IMG/VR virus record: IMGVR_UViG_3300005589_000094
Span: 1-26,054 of that record
Length of the DNA stretch: 26,054 bases
From: a virus
Strand: one strand, 5' to 3'
Below, in pieces: positions 1-5,068 of the stretch. Positions within the stretch are counted from its first letter, which is position 1, and each line of letters begins with the position of its first letter. The translations under genes and the position numbers were made by a program. The notes below the pieces were generated by a model. The model ran no database searches. It saw nothing but the letters and a program-made list of their open reading frames with translations, and was not told the origin of the DNA.

Positions 1-96
1 CAGTATAGGTATGCTGTGGGAGAAAAAGCCTTGTTATATAGAAATCAACAAAAAGAGATAGTAGATATTTTAGAATGGGTACTATCTGATGAATAA
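1..96 (+). CDS. C-terminal end of an unidentified phage protein (partial)
   Basis: An open frame runs from base 1 to a TAA at 94-96 and encodes the last 31 residues of a protein that starts upstream of the window. It ends in KEIVDILEWVLSDE. The tail is helical and mildly acidic. The next gene starts inside it (ATG at 89, 8-base overlap), which is the usual tight phage coupling and supports this being real coding sequence. Too little is present to name a family. Confidence 0.6.
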   Translation, partial: QYRYAVGEKALLYRNQQKEIVDILEWVLSDE

Positions 97-484
97 ACCT
101 AACACGTGTAGGTACTGTGGCGGTGGTGTGGTGTTTACAACTAATGATAAGGTGTACGGTAAAATATATGGGAATGGCAAGGTTTACATGTGTACAAACT
201 GCGATGCATACGTTGGGTGTCATAAGAATGGGGAACCGCTTGGCATACTGGCAAACAAAGAACTGAGAAGGCTTAAAAAGCAAGCACATGCGTTGTTTGA
301 TCCAATATGGAAAAGCAGAACTGAAAAAAGAGGGTTGTTGTACAAAAAGCTTGCTAAACAACTGGACATAGAAACGAAAGATTGCCACTTTGGTCATTTC
401 GAAAAAAATATGCTATTAAAAAGCATAAGCATTATAAAGACATGGGAATATTACAATAGAAACATGGCATCGAACAATAAATAG
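89..484 (+). CDS. Zinc-finger phage protein, DUF3268-like
   Basis: This 131-residue protein carries an N-terminal zinc-binding pattern: CRYC at residues 7-10 and CTNC at 35-38, with a further Cys at 44 and YVGCH following. The C-terminal half is basic and helical (KELRRLKKQAHALFDPIW). The layout of a Cys4-type finger, a YVGC segment and a helical tail matches the phage zinc-finger-containing family DUF3268, whose biochemical role is not established. I call the family from memory of this pattern. The ATG overlaps the end of the preceding gene, so translation is probably coupled. It sits upstream of other small accessory genes, which does not point to a specific function. The protein is probably cytoplasmic, since no signal or membrane segment is seen. 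Confidence 0.75.
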   Translation: MNKPNTCRYCGGGVVFTTNDKVYGKIYGNGKVYMCTNCDAYVGCHKNGEPLGILANKELRRLKKQAHALFDPIWKSRTEKRGLLYKKLAKQLDIETKDCHFGHFEKNMLLKSISIIKTWEYYNRNMASNNK

Positions 485-582
485 CTGTAAAAAGCCACAG
501 AACAACTGTAGCAAAGAGAAACAACCATGAGTAGTACAAAGAGTAGGGTAAACAATTAAATTGAATACAGGAGGTGTAGAGA

Positions 583-789
583 GTGTTAGGTGAAAGAAAC
601 AAAAAAACTTATAAAAGAGAAGAATATAACATGTTTGAGTTTTGTAGAGATTTAATACATGTGGGTTTAATGTCGTGCGCGTATTTACTTATTTTGACTT
701 ATCTAGACGTAGATGTTAGCGTAAATCTATTCTACGCAAGTGTGGGTATTTTATTTGTTGGTGCAACACTGCAATACAAGTATATTTAG
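583..789 (+). CDS. Small two-helix membrane protein
   Basis: This 68-residue protein has a charged N-terminus (residues 1-16, many Lys/Arg/Glu) and two hydrophobic stretches at about 26-41 and 48-63. A short loop (DVDVSV) lies between them, so a hairpin in the membrane is likely. The GTG start at 583 is preferred because AGGAGG ends 8 bases upstream. An ATG at 631 would shorten the charged arm but has only a weak ribosome site. The 98 bases before it (485-582) hold no gene that I can support. Function is unknown. Small membrane hairpins in phage accessory regions can be exclusion factors or holin-like, but nothing here decides that. Confidence 0.65.
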   Translation: MLGERNKKTYKREEYNMFEFCRDLIHVGLMSCAYLLILTYLDVDVSVNLFYASVGILFVGATLQYKYI

Positions 790-801
790 GAGGTGTATGA
801 A

Positions 802-1029
802 GTGGATAAAGAACTTAGAACTTTAATGATAATGTGTCTTGCTAATTCGGTTATGGAAAACAAGTTGTGTGAAGTTAAGTACATGCAGATAGTTAAAGAA
901 CTTGAACAACAAGAGAAGTACGAAAAGGTGTGTAAGGCTGTGGAGTTAGCTTGCCAAGACGGGTCAAGGTTTACTGTTTTAAGCAATGGCATAGAATCGT
1001 TAATGGAATTTTACGAAAGGGAGAAGTAA
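802..1029 (+). CDS. Small helical phage protein of unknown function
   Basis: This 75-residue protein starts with MDKELRTLMIMCLANSVMEN and looks all-helical, with a charged middle (KELEQQEKYEKVCKAVELAC) and three or more Cys. The stop of the previous gene and the ribosome site are fused as TAGGAGG (787-793). A GTG at 793 is also in frame but lies inside the ribosome site, so GTG 802, 8 bases downstream, is the more likely start. No family is recognised. It belongs to the chain of small co-directional genes of this region and is probably cotranscribed with the membrane protein before it. Confidence 0.6.
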   Translation: MDKELRTLMIMCLANSVMENKLCEVKYMQIVKELEQQEKYEKVCKAVELACQDGSRFTVLSNGIESLMEFYEREK

Positions 1030-1032
1030 ACA

Positions 1033-1269
1033 ATGAAGAACACAGTTAGTCAGATCACAGGAGAGGTGGAAAGGTGCGAGTATTGTCAAAAGCACTTTGC
1101 AAAACCTATACATGATAATGAACTAGAAGAAACAAGTGTAGCGGTCATGCATTATAAAACATTAGATGATTCTATTGCTGTTTTGATAGAAGTCTATTGT
1201 GGTGATGGGTATGTAAGTGTAGATATTAACTACTGCCCAATGTGTGGAAAGAAGCTAGTCTCAATTTGA
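1033..1269 (+). CDS. Small zinc-ribbon phage protein
   Basis: This 78-residue protein contains two Cys pairs: CEYC at residues 15-18 near the N-terminus and CPMCGKK at about 68-74 near the C-terminus. A beta-rich segment (SIAVLIEVYCGDGYVSVDINY) lies between. The spacing fits a zinc ribbon in which the two knuckles bring together four Cys ligands, with C-x2-C-G-K-K as the classical second knuckle. The ATG lies three bases after the previous stop with a GGGAG ribosome site. Small proteins of this kind are common in Bacillus-type phages, and their partners are generally unknown. A role in nucleic-acid or protein binding is inference only. Confidence 0.65.
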   Translation: MKNTVSQITGEVERCEYCQKHFAKPIHDNELEETSVAVMHYKTLDDSIAVLIEVYCGDGYVSVDINYCPMCGKKLVSI

Positions 1270-1270
1270 G

Positions 1271-1295
1271 ACTGGTGTTGCATATAGAAACCAGT
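1271..1295. promoter_or_regulatory. Inverted repeat over the -35 box, candidate operator
   Basis: ACTGGT (1271-1276) and ACCAGT (1290-1295) form a 6-bp inverted repeat with a 13-base spacer. The repeat brackets the -35 box of the promoter at 1278-1305. Two half-sites about two helical turns apart would suit a dimeric or tetrameric ribbon-helix-helix repressor, so autoregulation by the next gene is a plausible inference. Confidence 0.4.
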
Positions 1296-1305
1296 GCGGT
1301 ATAAT
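1278..1305 (+). promoter_or_regulatory. Sigma-A type promoter for the RHH gene
   Basis: A TTGCAT -35 box (1278-1283) and a perfect TATAAT -10 box (1300-1305) are separated by 16 bases. They lie 26 bases upstream of the GTG start of the ribbon-helix-helix gene. The expected transcription start is near 1312, just before the AGGTG ribosome site. Confidence 0.7.
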
Positions 1306-1330
1306 AGATGTATAGAAAAGAGGTGCGAGA

Positions 1331-1462
1331 GTGGCAGCGAAAAAGATTAATATTACAGTAGACATCGGTTTACTGGAGAAGGTAGACAAAGCAGCAGAGA
1401 AGTTATTTTTATCAAGATCGGCATATATTAGCATGGTATTAGCAGAGAGGGTGGGAGAATGA
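1331..1462 (+). CDS. Ribbon-helix-helix (CopG/Arc-type) DNA-binding protein
   Basis: This 43-residue protein has the compact ribbon-helix-helix layout. The N-terminal basic strand KKINITVDI (residues 4-12) is followed by helix A, LLEKVDKAAEKL (14-25). A turn with the family's typical xSRSAYI motif (residues 28-33) leads to helix B. Ribbon-helix-helix proteins bind operators as dimers through the N-terminal strand and are usual phage and plasmid autorepressors. The GTG start has an AGGTG site 5 bases upstream. The stop overlaps the next ATG (ATGA at 1459-1462). A clear promoter and an inverted repeat lie directly upstream, consistent with self-repression and control of the following gene. Confidence 0.8.
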   Translation: MAAKKINITVDIGLLEKVDKAAEKLFLSRSAYISMVLAERVGE

Positions 1463-1755
1463 AACAGCACGTAACAGAAAAAGAACTAGCTAGATTGAGC
1501 AATGAATTAATAGAAAAACTATTTAGTATTTGTTTCCCAAATAAAGAATGGTGTTCTCGACACTTTAAAATTGCATTGCTGAGTTTAGATTTAACAATAG
1601 GTAAAATGATAGAGATTTTAAACAAAAAAGAATTAATAACAATAGAAAAAGGGAGACAATGGGTTATAAAAACAACCAAAATTCAACAACATCAAGCCGA
1701 CGAACTGTGCGACTGCTTATTTGAAGCATTAAAATATGTTGAAAACGAGGTATAA
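1459..1755 (+). CDS. Helical phage protein of unknown function, coupled to the RHH gene
   Basis: This 98-residue protein begins with MKQHVTEKELARLSNELIEK and is predicted mostly helical. It contains four Cys (two as CDC near the C-terminus) and no membrane segment. Its ATG overlaps the stop of the ribbon-helix-helix gene (ATGA), so the two are almost certainly cotranscribed and translationally coupled. I do not recognise a family. A toxin-antitoxin pairing was considered because of the coupling to an RHH protein, but the sequence shows no known toxin motif. Its last codons contain the -10 box of a possible promoter for the next gene. Confidence 0.6.
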   Translation: MKQHVTEKELARLSNELIEKLFSICFPNKEWCSRHFKIALLSLDLTIGKMIEILNKKELITIEKGRQWVIKTTKIQQHQADELCDCLFEALKYVENEV

Positions 1756-1783
1756 TGTGTGAAGTATATGCACATAGTGCATA
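1729..1783 (+). promoter_or_regulatory. Candidate promoter with a downstream palindromic operator
   Basis: A TATAAT box (1751-1756) lies 16 bases after TTAAAA (1729-1734). Start-proximal DNA carries a 7-bp inverted repeat, TATGCAC-ATA-GTGCATA (1767-1783), between the expected start site (about 1763) and the ribosome site of the gene at 1798. The -35 match is poor, but the perfect -10 box and the palindrome in classical operator position support a regulated promoter. Confidence 0.45.
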
Positions 1784-1797
1784 GAGAGAGGGGAAGT

Positions 1798-2232
1798 ATG
1801 AGTAATAATCTTAAAAGAGTATACGAAGAAATACTAGGGTTAGAGGTAGGTAAGAGTTATAAGTTATGTCACAGAAGCGGAAAAAGAGTAAATGAATTCG
1901 TGTATTTTATAAAAAATGGGATGCTGTTTAATACGAAAGGCAATGTTGATTATCCACTTGCTGGGCAATTAATAGTTGATGATTTTAAACTAATCCCCAC
2001 TATCACTCTAACACCTAACGAAAGAGCAATACTAAGTGAATTAAAGTTTGAATGGATTGCTAGAGATAAAGATGGTGACGTGGACGTGTACAAAAATAAA
2101 CCGAGCAAAAGCTTTTCGTGCTGGGATGATTATAATGAGTGTGGCAGTTTGACTGCGCTTAACCACCTATTCCAATTCATCAAATGGGAAGACGAAGAAC
2201 CTTATAACGTTAAACAACTACTGGAGGGTTAA
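1798..2232 (+). CDS. Phage protein of unknown function
   Basis: A longer frame opens with GTG at 1759, but that start lies upstream of the likely transcription start and has no ribosome site. ATG 1798 follows GAGAGGGG and gives a 144-residue protein beginning MSNNLKRVYEEILGLEVGKS. The N-terminal part (about residues 1-70) is a small beta-rich region with VGKSYKLCHRSGKRVNEFVY. Residues 75-90 (TPNERAILSELKFEWIARD) are a segment often seen in Bacillus phage hypothetical proteins, followed by an acidic C-terminus rich in Trp and Asp. It is probably soluble. No enzymatic motif is visible. The promoter and operator-like palindrome directly upstream suggest separate control. Confidence 0.65.
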   Translation: MSNNLKRVYEEILGLEVGKSYKLCHRSGKRVNEFVYFIKNGMLFNTKGNVDYPLAGQLIVDDFKLIPTITLTPNERAILSELKFEWIARDKDGDVDVYKNKPSKSFSCWDDYNECGSLTALNHLFQFIKWEDEEPYNVKQLLEG

Positions 2233-2234
2233 CA

Positions 2235-2267
2235 ATGAGATATAAGTTTAGAGGTAAGAGGGTATGA
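2235..2267 (+). CDS. Ten-codon upstream ORF resembling the start of a YopX protein
   Basis: ATG 2235 follows GGAGGG at good spacing and encodes MRYKFRGKRV before TGA. The TGA overlaps the ATG of the YopX gene (ATGA at 2264-2267). The peptide resembles the usual N-terminus of YopX-family proteins. It may be the stub of a deleted paralogue, now acting as a coupling leader for the gene that follows. Being so short, its coding status is uncertain. Confidence 0.45.
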   Translation: MRYKFRGKRV

Positions 2268-2707
2268 ATCTAAAAATAAGAGCATGGTATGAAAATCAAA
2301 TGTGGACTGTAGTAGCTATTGATTGGGATTGCACTGGTGAAATAGTGTCTGCGCATTTAGAAAATGACGTGAGTGAAGTAAAGGTTTATCCTAAGCTATT
2401 TGTTGGTGATAATGTTGTATTTATGCCATGGACAGGACTACTAGACAAGAATGGTAAGGAGATATACAAGGGTGACATATACAAATGGAGACCTGAATGC
2501 CATCTCTATCGAGTGGAATTTGTAAGCGGAGCTTTTCGCGGGAAAAACTTAAACAGCAATTGTGGCGGTCATTATATTTGGGACAATTTAGGGTATCACA
2601 ACGAGGAGAAAGAGGTAATAGGAACAATACACGACAAGGAAGACGAAGAAGAAAAGTTAGAATGTGGATGCGATATGATGGGTTGCATTTGCTATACACG
2701 ACAATAG
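2264..2707 (+). CDS. YopX-family phage protein
   Basis: This 147-residue protein has the YopX hallmark MPWTGLLDKNGKEIYKGDIY at about residues 53-72. YopX proteins carry the conserved 'TGLxDKNGKEIYxGDI' core before a beta-barrel-like C-terminal half. The N-terminus (MNLKIRAWYENQMW) also fits. The barrel continues through YRVEFVSGAF, and IGTIHDK lies close to the usual family end. An unusual acidic linker and a Cys-rich tail (ECGCDMMGCICY) follow, which could bind metal. The role of YopX proteins, common in Bacillota phages and prophages, is unknown. The start codon overlaps the stop of a ten-codon ORF, so translation is probably coupled to it. Confidence 0.85.
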   Translation: MNLKIRAWYENQMWTVVAIDWDCTGEIVSAHLENDVSEVKVYPKLFVGDNVVFMPWTGLLDKNGKEIYKGDIYKWRPECHLYRVEFVSGAFRGKNLNSNCGGHYIWDNLGYHNEEKEVIGTIHDKEDEEEKLECGCDMMGCICYTRQ

Positions 2708-2723
2708 GAAAGAGGAGTAGGGT

Positions 2724-2876
2724 ATGACTAGAGAGAAGGTAGTAATAGACAACTACACTGGGTACGATGAAAAGGAGATAGCTAAGCAGATATGTAAGAT
2801 TGCAACTCCTGGCGCTGATTATTCACCAATTAAACAACCTATAGGTATATCTGGTAGAGAGGAAGATAGATTATGA
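2724..2876 (+). CDS. Small phage protein, first of a junction-repeat gene series
   Basis: This 50-residue protein starts MTREKVVIDNYTGYDEKEIA and ends REEDRL. The first 12 bases of its coding sequence (ATGACTAGAGAG) recur at the starts of the next two genes (2873 and 3037). Its last codons match the end of the following gene, whereas the middle is unrelated. The stop overlaps the next start (ATGA). The ribosome site is GAGGAG before ATG 2724. No family is recognised and no membrane segment is present. Confidence 0.6.
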   Translation: MTREKVVIDNYTGYDEKEIAKQICKIATPGADYSPIKQPIGISGREEDRL

Positions 2877-2891
2877 CTAGAGAGGAACTAA
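2859..2891 (+). repeat. 33-bp gene-junction direct repeat, copy 1
   Basis: A 33-base stretch covering the end of the gene at 2724, the ATGA overlap and the first codons of the gene at 2873 is repeated exactly at 3023-3055. It contains the ribosome site, start codon and MTREEL codons. Confidence 0.85.
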
Positions 2892-3040
2892 AATATTTGG
2901 ATAAACTAACTAAAGGTTTGAAGAATAGCCCCAAAAGAATGAAAACGTGCGAAATATTTAACATGCAAGCTTTAAGAAGCAAATTTGTAGAAGAGTATTT
3001 AGACAAAGCTATACAAGAGAGTGAGGAAGATAGATTATGA
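2873..3040 (+). CDS. Small phage protein, second of the junction-repeat series
   Basis: This 55-residue protein begins MTREELKYLDKLTKGLKNSP and ends AIQESEEDRL. Its start region is identical to that of the next gene (MTREEL) and its end (AIQESEED) is identical to the end of the next gene, while the central region differs. It therefore looks like a cassette inserted between shared boundary sequences. The protein is basic in the middle and acidic at the end, soluble and helical. The start and stop codons both overlap neighbours by four bases (ATGA). Function is unknown. Confidence 0.6.
   Translation: MTREELKYLDKLTKGLKNSPKRMKTCEIFNMQALRSKFVEEYLDKAIQESEEDRL
3007..3030 (+). repeat. 24-bp gene-end direct repeat, copy 1
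   Basis: These 24 bases encode the shared end AIQESEED of the gene at 2873. They recur exactly at 3195-3218 near the end of the gene at 3037, and overlap the second copy of the 33-bp junction repeat. Confidence 0.8.
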
Positions 3041-3055
3041 CTAGAGAGGAACTAA
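3023..3055 (+). repeat. 33-bp gene-junction direct repeat, copy 2
   Basis: This is an exact copy of 2859-2891, here spanning the junction between the genes at 2873 and 3037. Recombination between the two copies would remove the gene at 2873 cleanly and keep frame, ribosome site and start. Confidence 0.85.
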
Positions 3056-3228
3056 TCAAAGACATCCAAGTCAAAGAGGGAATAATATTAAAGTTGCAAT
3101 CCCAATTTGAAGAAGCTGTTAAACATTGGAAGCTGTGCGCCGCAAAGAATGAAACTTATTTGAAAAGAATAAGAGACTTAGAAAACAAATTACAAGCTAT
3201 ACAAGAGAGTGAGGAAGACAATGAATAG
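3037..3228 (+). CDS. Small coiled-coil phage protein, third of the junction-repeat series
   Basis: This 63-residue protein reads as an almost continuous charged helix (KEGIILKLQSQFEEAVKHW, then RIRDLENKLQAIQESEED). A coiled coil over about residues 12-58 is likely. The N-terminal MTREEL and C-terminal AIQESEED are shared with the preceding gene. The start overlaps the previous stop (ATGA), and the last eight bases overlap the next gene's ATG at 3221. No membrane segment or catalytic motif is visible, and function is unknown. Confidence 0.65.
   Translation: MTREELIKDIQVKEGIILKLQSQFEEAVKHWKLCAAKNETYLKRIRDLENKLQAIQESEEDNE
3195..3218 (+). repeat. 24-bp gene-end direct repeat, copy 2
   Basis: This is an exact copy of 3007-3030. 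It encodes the end of the gene at 3037 and includes the GAGG ribosome site for the next gene. Confidence 0.8.
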
Positions 3229-3418
3229 ATTAACTGTAGGTGAGTTAAAAGAAATGTTAGAAGGTGTTTCAGATGATTGTAAAGTATTTATTAATAATGG
3301 TGATTTAGATTATGTTATTGTACCAATTGATTGTAGTTGGAACGCAAGGCATGGTAATTTCTCGGGGTACTCTCAAGAATTTATAATTGATGCCGATGTG
3401 GTCGAGAGTGAGGAATAA
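3221..3418 (+). CDS. Small 'LTVGELKE'-type phage protein
   Basis: This 65-residue protein starts MNRLTVGELKEMLEGVSDDCKVFINN. The 'LTVxEL...L...P/S-DD..V.I' opening is common in small alpha/beta phage proteins. The same pattern occurs in this window at 5069 (ILTVKEFIEELKKLDQDAPI), so the two may be distant paralogues. Beta segments follow (DYVIVPIDCSW, EFIIDADVV). A longer frame from GTG 3209 exists, but it would start inside the ribosome site of ATG 3221, so ATG 3221 is chosen. The C-terminus again ends in ESEE, using the boundary sequence shared with its upstream neighbours. Function is unknown. Confidence 0.65.
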   Translation: MNRLTVGELKEMLEGVSDDCKVFINNGDLDYVIVPIDCSWNARHGNFSGYSQEFIIDADVVESEE

Positions 3419-3422
3419 GAGT

Positions 3423-3605
3423 ATGAACTATCATAAGAGAAAGGTGTTAAATAAAAACCGAAAACTGCATAGGAAAAATTTCAATGTGTTAAAAGCCGAA
3501 ATAGAAACTTCTATATCTACAAAAGATAAACATGAAGAAATTGTTTCTCTGATAATTGGAACTATGAGATTGATAGAAACAAATAGATACAGAGCCGAGG
3601 TGTGA
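3423..3605 (+). CDS. Small basic phage protein
   Basis: This 60-residue protein starts MNYHKRKVLNKNRKLHRKNF. The first 20 residues are strongly basic, and the rest is a helical stretch (LKAEIETSISTKDKHEEIVSLIIGTMRLIETN). ATG 3423 is favoured over in-frame upstream codons, which lie within the previous gene's coding end. A basic N-terminus suggests nucleic-acid contact, but this is inference. The last bases (GAGGTGTGA) supply the ribosome site of the following gene. No family is recognised. Confidence 0.55.
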   Translation: MNYHKRKVLNKNRKLHRKNFNVLKAEIETSISTKDKHEEIVSLIIGTMRLIETNRYRAEV

Positions 3606-3607
3606 GT

Positions 3608-3877
3608 ATGAGTAAAACAATAACAATGGACTATGAGGTGTACAAGAAAGACGTAGATACCAAGTGGAAAGATGAATACGACAAGTTACACAAAAGGTAT
3701 AGACTAGAAGGTGAAAATAGTCAGAGAGAATACGAGGAATTAGCGCTAAAATGTGAAATGGAAGTAACGAAAAGAAGTATTAAGTGGGATGAGATAGAGA
3801 AGAAAGCAAGGAATAAATATATGGCAATTACTGCACTGATATTAGTTGTTGTTTATGCTATAGAATTGATATTTTAA
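3608..3877 (+). CDS. C-tail-anchored coiled-coil membrane protein
   Basis: This 89-residue protein is mostly a charged helix (about residues 8-68, rich in Lys/Glu/Tyr) followed by one hydrophobic segment at the extreme C-terminus (about 71-89, MAITALILVVVYAIELIF). It therefore looks tail-anchored, with a cytoplasmic coiled coil. ATG 3608 is favoured over GTG 3602, because the GAGGTG ribosome site lies at 3597-3602. It is followed after 12 bases by another gene with a perfect AAGGAGGT site. Function is unknown; this topology fits a membrane-tethered adaptor, but no family can be assigned. Confidence 0.65.
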   Translation: MSKTITMDYEVYKKDVDTKWKDEYDKLHKRYRLEGENSQREYEELALKCEMEVTKRSIKWDEIEKKARNKYMAITALILVVVYAIELIF

Positions 3878-3889
3878 GGAGGTAAGGGT

Positions 3890-4102
3890 ATGGATAAAGA
3901 CAAAATAATATATGAGTTATATAAACTACTTGACGACATTGATACAGGAGAGGATATTTTTAAGTCAGATAAAGAAGGCTATTCGAAATATGTACACAAA
4001 AAGCACAAGCAACGATTTGATGTAGTGGAAGATGGATATTGCGAAGAATTATACAACAAGTATTATCCTGATAAAAATACTATGAGTCGCAATGCAAAGT
4101 AA
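3890..4102 (+). CDS. Small acidic/charged phage protein, last gene before a terminator
   Basis: This 70-residue protein starts MDKDKIIYELYKLLDDIDTG, is rich in Lys, Asp, Glu and Tyr, and has no hydrophobic segment. The ribosome site AAGGAGGTAAGG precedes ATG 3890. A hairpin terminator candidate begins three bases after its stop codon, followed by a promoter, so it seems to close a transcription unit. It is not assigned to a family. Confidence 0.6.
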   Translation: MDKDKIIYELYKLLDDIDTGEDIFKSDKEGYSKYVHKKHKQRFDVVEDGYCEELYNKYYPDKNTMSRNAK

Positions 4103-4104
4103 TG

Positions 4105-4124
4105 GCCTTTAACAAGGCTCTTTT
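4105..4124 (+). terminator. Short rho-independent terminator
   Basis: GCCTT (4105-4109) and AAGGC (4114-4118) form a 5-bp stem with a TAAC loop, extendable by one G-T pair, followed by TCTTTT. It is small, so termination may be partial. It directly abuts the -35 box of the next promoter. Confidence 0.5.
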
Positions 4125-4150
4125 ACACTAAACCCAGGGTATGGTATAAT
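4122..4150 (+). promoter_or_regulatory. Promoter for the 4162 transcription unit
   Basis: TTTACA (4122-4127) and a perfect TATAAT (4145-4150) are separated by 17 bases. The expected transcription start falls near 4157, only about five bases before ATG 4162. It lies inside the GGAGGTAG ribosome site (4151-4158). Transcripts from this promoter would thus be nearly leaderless. Confidence 0.65.
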
Positions 4151-4161
4151 GGAGGTAGAGA

Positions 4162-4341
4162 ATGAACAAGTTTCAAAAAGCAGTACACAAAACCACAAAA
4201 GACCACATAGAACATGGTTACGGCAATTACAGACAGTGTAGAATATTATCAAGGATAATTGTGCAAATAGATGCTTTCGGTTTTCATTCTCATATAAACG
4301 GTTTAGAAAACAGCAAGGTTAATAGAATGTCGAGACGTTAG
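4162..4341 (+). CDS. Small basic phage protein of unknown function
   Basis: This 59-residue protein, MNKFQKAVHKTTKDHIEHGY at its start, contains many His, Lys and Arg and ends in NRMSRR. ATG 4162 follows GGAGG at normal spacing, and a consensus promoter lies immediately upstream. The central VQIDAFGFHSHI could be a beta strand. No family is recognised. It is the first gene of the unit that runs into the terminase genes, so it may be expressed at the switch to late functions; that timing is inference. Confidence 0.6.
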   Translation: MNKFQKAVHKTTKDHIEHGYGNYRQCRILSRIIVQIDAFGFHSHINGLENSKVNRMSRR

Positions 4342-4363
4342 AAGTTTACAAGAGGGGTGAGTA

Positions 4364-4573
4364 ATGAAAGACTTTTCTTTAGAGTACGAGGTAAATAATG
4401 ATAAGTGGGAAAACAGAGAGCAAATCAAAAGATTGATGATTGAAAAAATAGTTAACGATCAAAACATAAAAGGGGAATACAAGGCAGGTAGCCAAGTATT
4501 TAGACATCTTACACACATAAGACCAGATTGTTATTCAATACATGTAAGAGTGTGGGAGGTAGAGAATGAATAA
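4364..4573 (+). CDS. Small phage protein of unknown function
   Basis: This 69-residue protein begins MKDFSLEYEVNNDKWENREQ. It has a charged helix in the middle and a His/Cys-containing beta-like end (FRHLTHIRPDCYSIHVRVWE). The ribosome site AGAGGGGTG lies before ATG 4364. It overlaps the following gene by eight bases, and its GGGAGG codons (4554-4559) give that gene its ribosome site. No family is assigned and no membrane segment is seen. Confidence 0.6.
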   Translation: MKDFSLEYEVNNDKWENREQIKRLMIEKIVNDQNIKGEYKAGSQVFRHLTHIRPDCYSIHVRVWEVENE

Positions 4574-4763
4574 AAGAACCAAACAAGCTATGTGGGAATT
4601 GTACAAAGCGTTACATGAAGAAGATGAAGTTGTGCAGTACGAAATAAAATTTAATGCCAGTGAAATATACTGGAATATGGAGCAACTCCAATGCGGAACG
4701 GTGCGTGTTACGAAGTCTATGAAGACAGACCACTCTAATTTCAATGAGTATTGCAATGATTAG
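4566..4763 (+). CDS. Small phage protein of unknown function
   Basis: This 65-residue protein starts MNKRTKQAMWELYKALHEED and looks helical at first, then contains a beta-like stretch (VVQYEIKFNASEIYWNM, GTVRVTKSMK). Starts and stops overlap both neighbours by eight bases, so translation is coupled. Overlap with the previous gene uses GGGAGGTAGAG as ribosome site. No family is recognised. Confidence 0.6.
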   Translation: MNKRTKQAMWELYKALHEEDEVVQYEIKFNASEIYWNMEQLQCGTVRVTKSMKTDHSNFNEYCND

Positions 4764-4881
4764 CGCTATATACAAGCTACTAAGGGTAAGAAACGATCTA
4801 AACGCAGTAGCTAAGAATAGAGTAGGTAAGAGAGTAAAAAGGAGACTACTGGGCAAGCTGTTCGGTAGGTTTATGAGGTGA
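4756..4881 (+). CDS. 41-residue highly basic phage protein
   Basis: ATG 4756 overlaps the previous stop by eight bases and opens a 41-residue frame starting MISAIYKLLRVRNDLNAVAK. It has 13 Lys/Arg and only one acidic residue, with Arg/Lys clusters (GKRVKRRLLGKLFGRFMR). Small proteins with this layout of a hydrophobic N-terminal helix and a very basic amphipathic tail are common in Gram-positive phages. They often sit near the late-gene boundary, and their function is not established. Nucleic-acid or membrane binding is likely from composition alone. Retention of the frame between two tightly packed genes supports it being real. Confidence 0.6.
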   Translation: MISAIYKLLRVRNDLNAVAKNRVGKRVKRRLLGKLFGRFMR

Positions 4882-4885
4882 TGGT

Positions 4886-5053
4886 ATGAACAAATTTGAA
4901 ATAAGAAGTGATGGAAAAGTTTATCTCAACGGCGCAGAAATTCAAGTAACTGGTTATACTCTAAAAGAAGATATTGAAGATATTGGTAGATTAACTTTGG
5001 AGTTACCAATAAAAAAGATAGATACACTATTATGCAAAGATAAAATGAAATAA
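4886..5053 (+). CDS. Small phage protein of unknown function
   Basis: This 55-residue protein starts MNKFEIRSDGKVYLNGAEIQ. The opening reads as a beta-hairpin (FEIRSDGKVYLNGAEIQVTGY) followed by a short helix and a Lys-rich end. A GAGGTGATGG ribosome site precedes ATG 4886, five bases after the previous stop. No known domain can be named. Confidence 0.6.
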   Translation: MNKFEIRSDGKVYLNGAEIQVTGYTLKEDIEDIGRLTLELPIKKIDTLLCKDKMK

Positions 5054-5068
5054 AGGAGTGATGAATGA

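Noticed and set aside
1331-1755. RHH gene plus coupled 98-residue gene as a toxin-antitoxin pair
   Set aside because: The downstream protein shows no RelE, MazF, HicA or other known toxin features. Antitoxins of this kind usually have a C-terminal toxin-binding arm that a 43-residue RHH lacks.
2235-2267. Frameshift error making YopX longer (joining MRYKFRGKRV to the YopX frame)
   Set aside because: The complete YopX already has its own fitting N-terminus. Joining would give two successive N-termini, so a stub or leader explains it better.
2497-2727. 76-residue plus-strand frame overlapping YopX
   Set aside because: It lies wholly out of frame inside YopX and reads as low-complexity Arg/Ser sequence. 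The YopX motifs are in the other frame.
2859-3218. Short direct repeats considered as a CRISPR array or an attachment site
   Set aside because: The repeats encode protein ends and starts in frame, are unevenly spaced and are interrupted by genes. No leader, integrase or tRNA is near.
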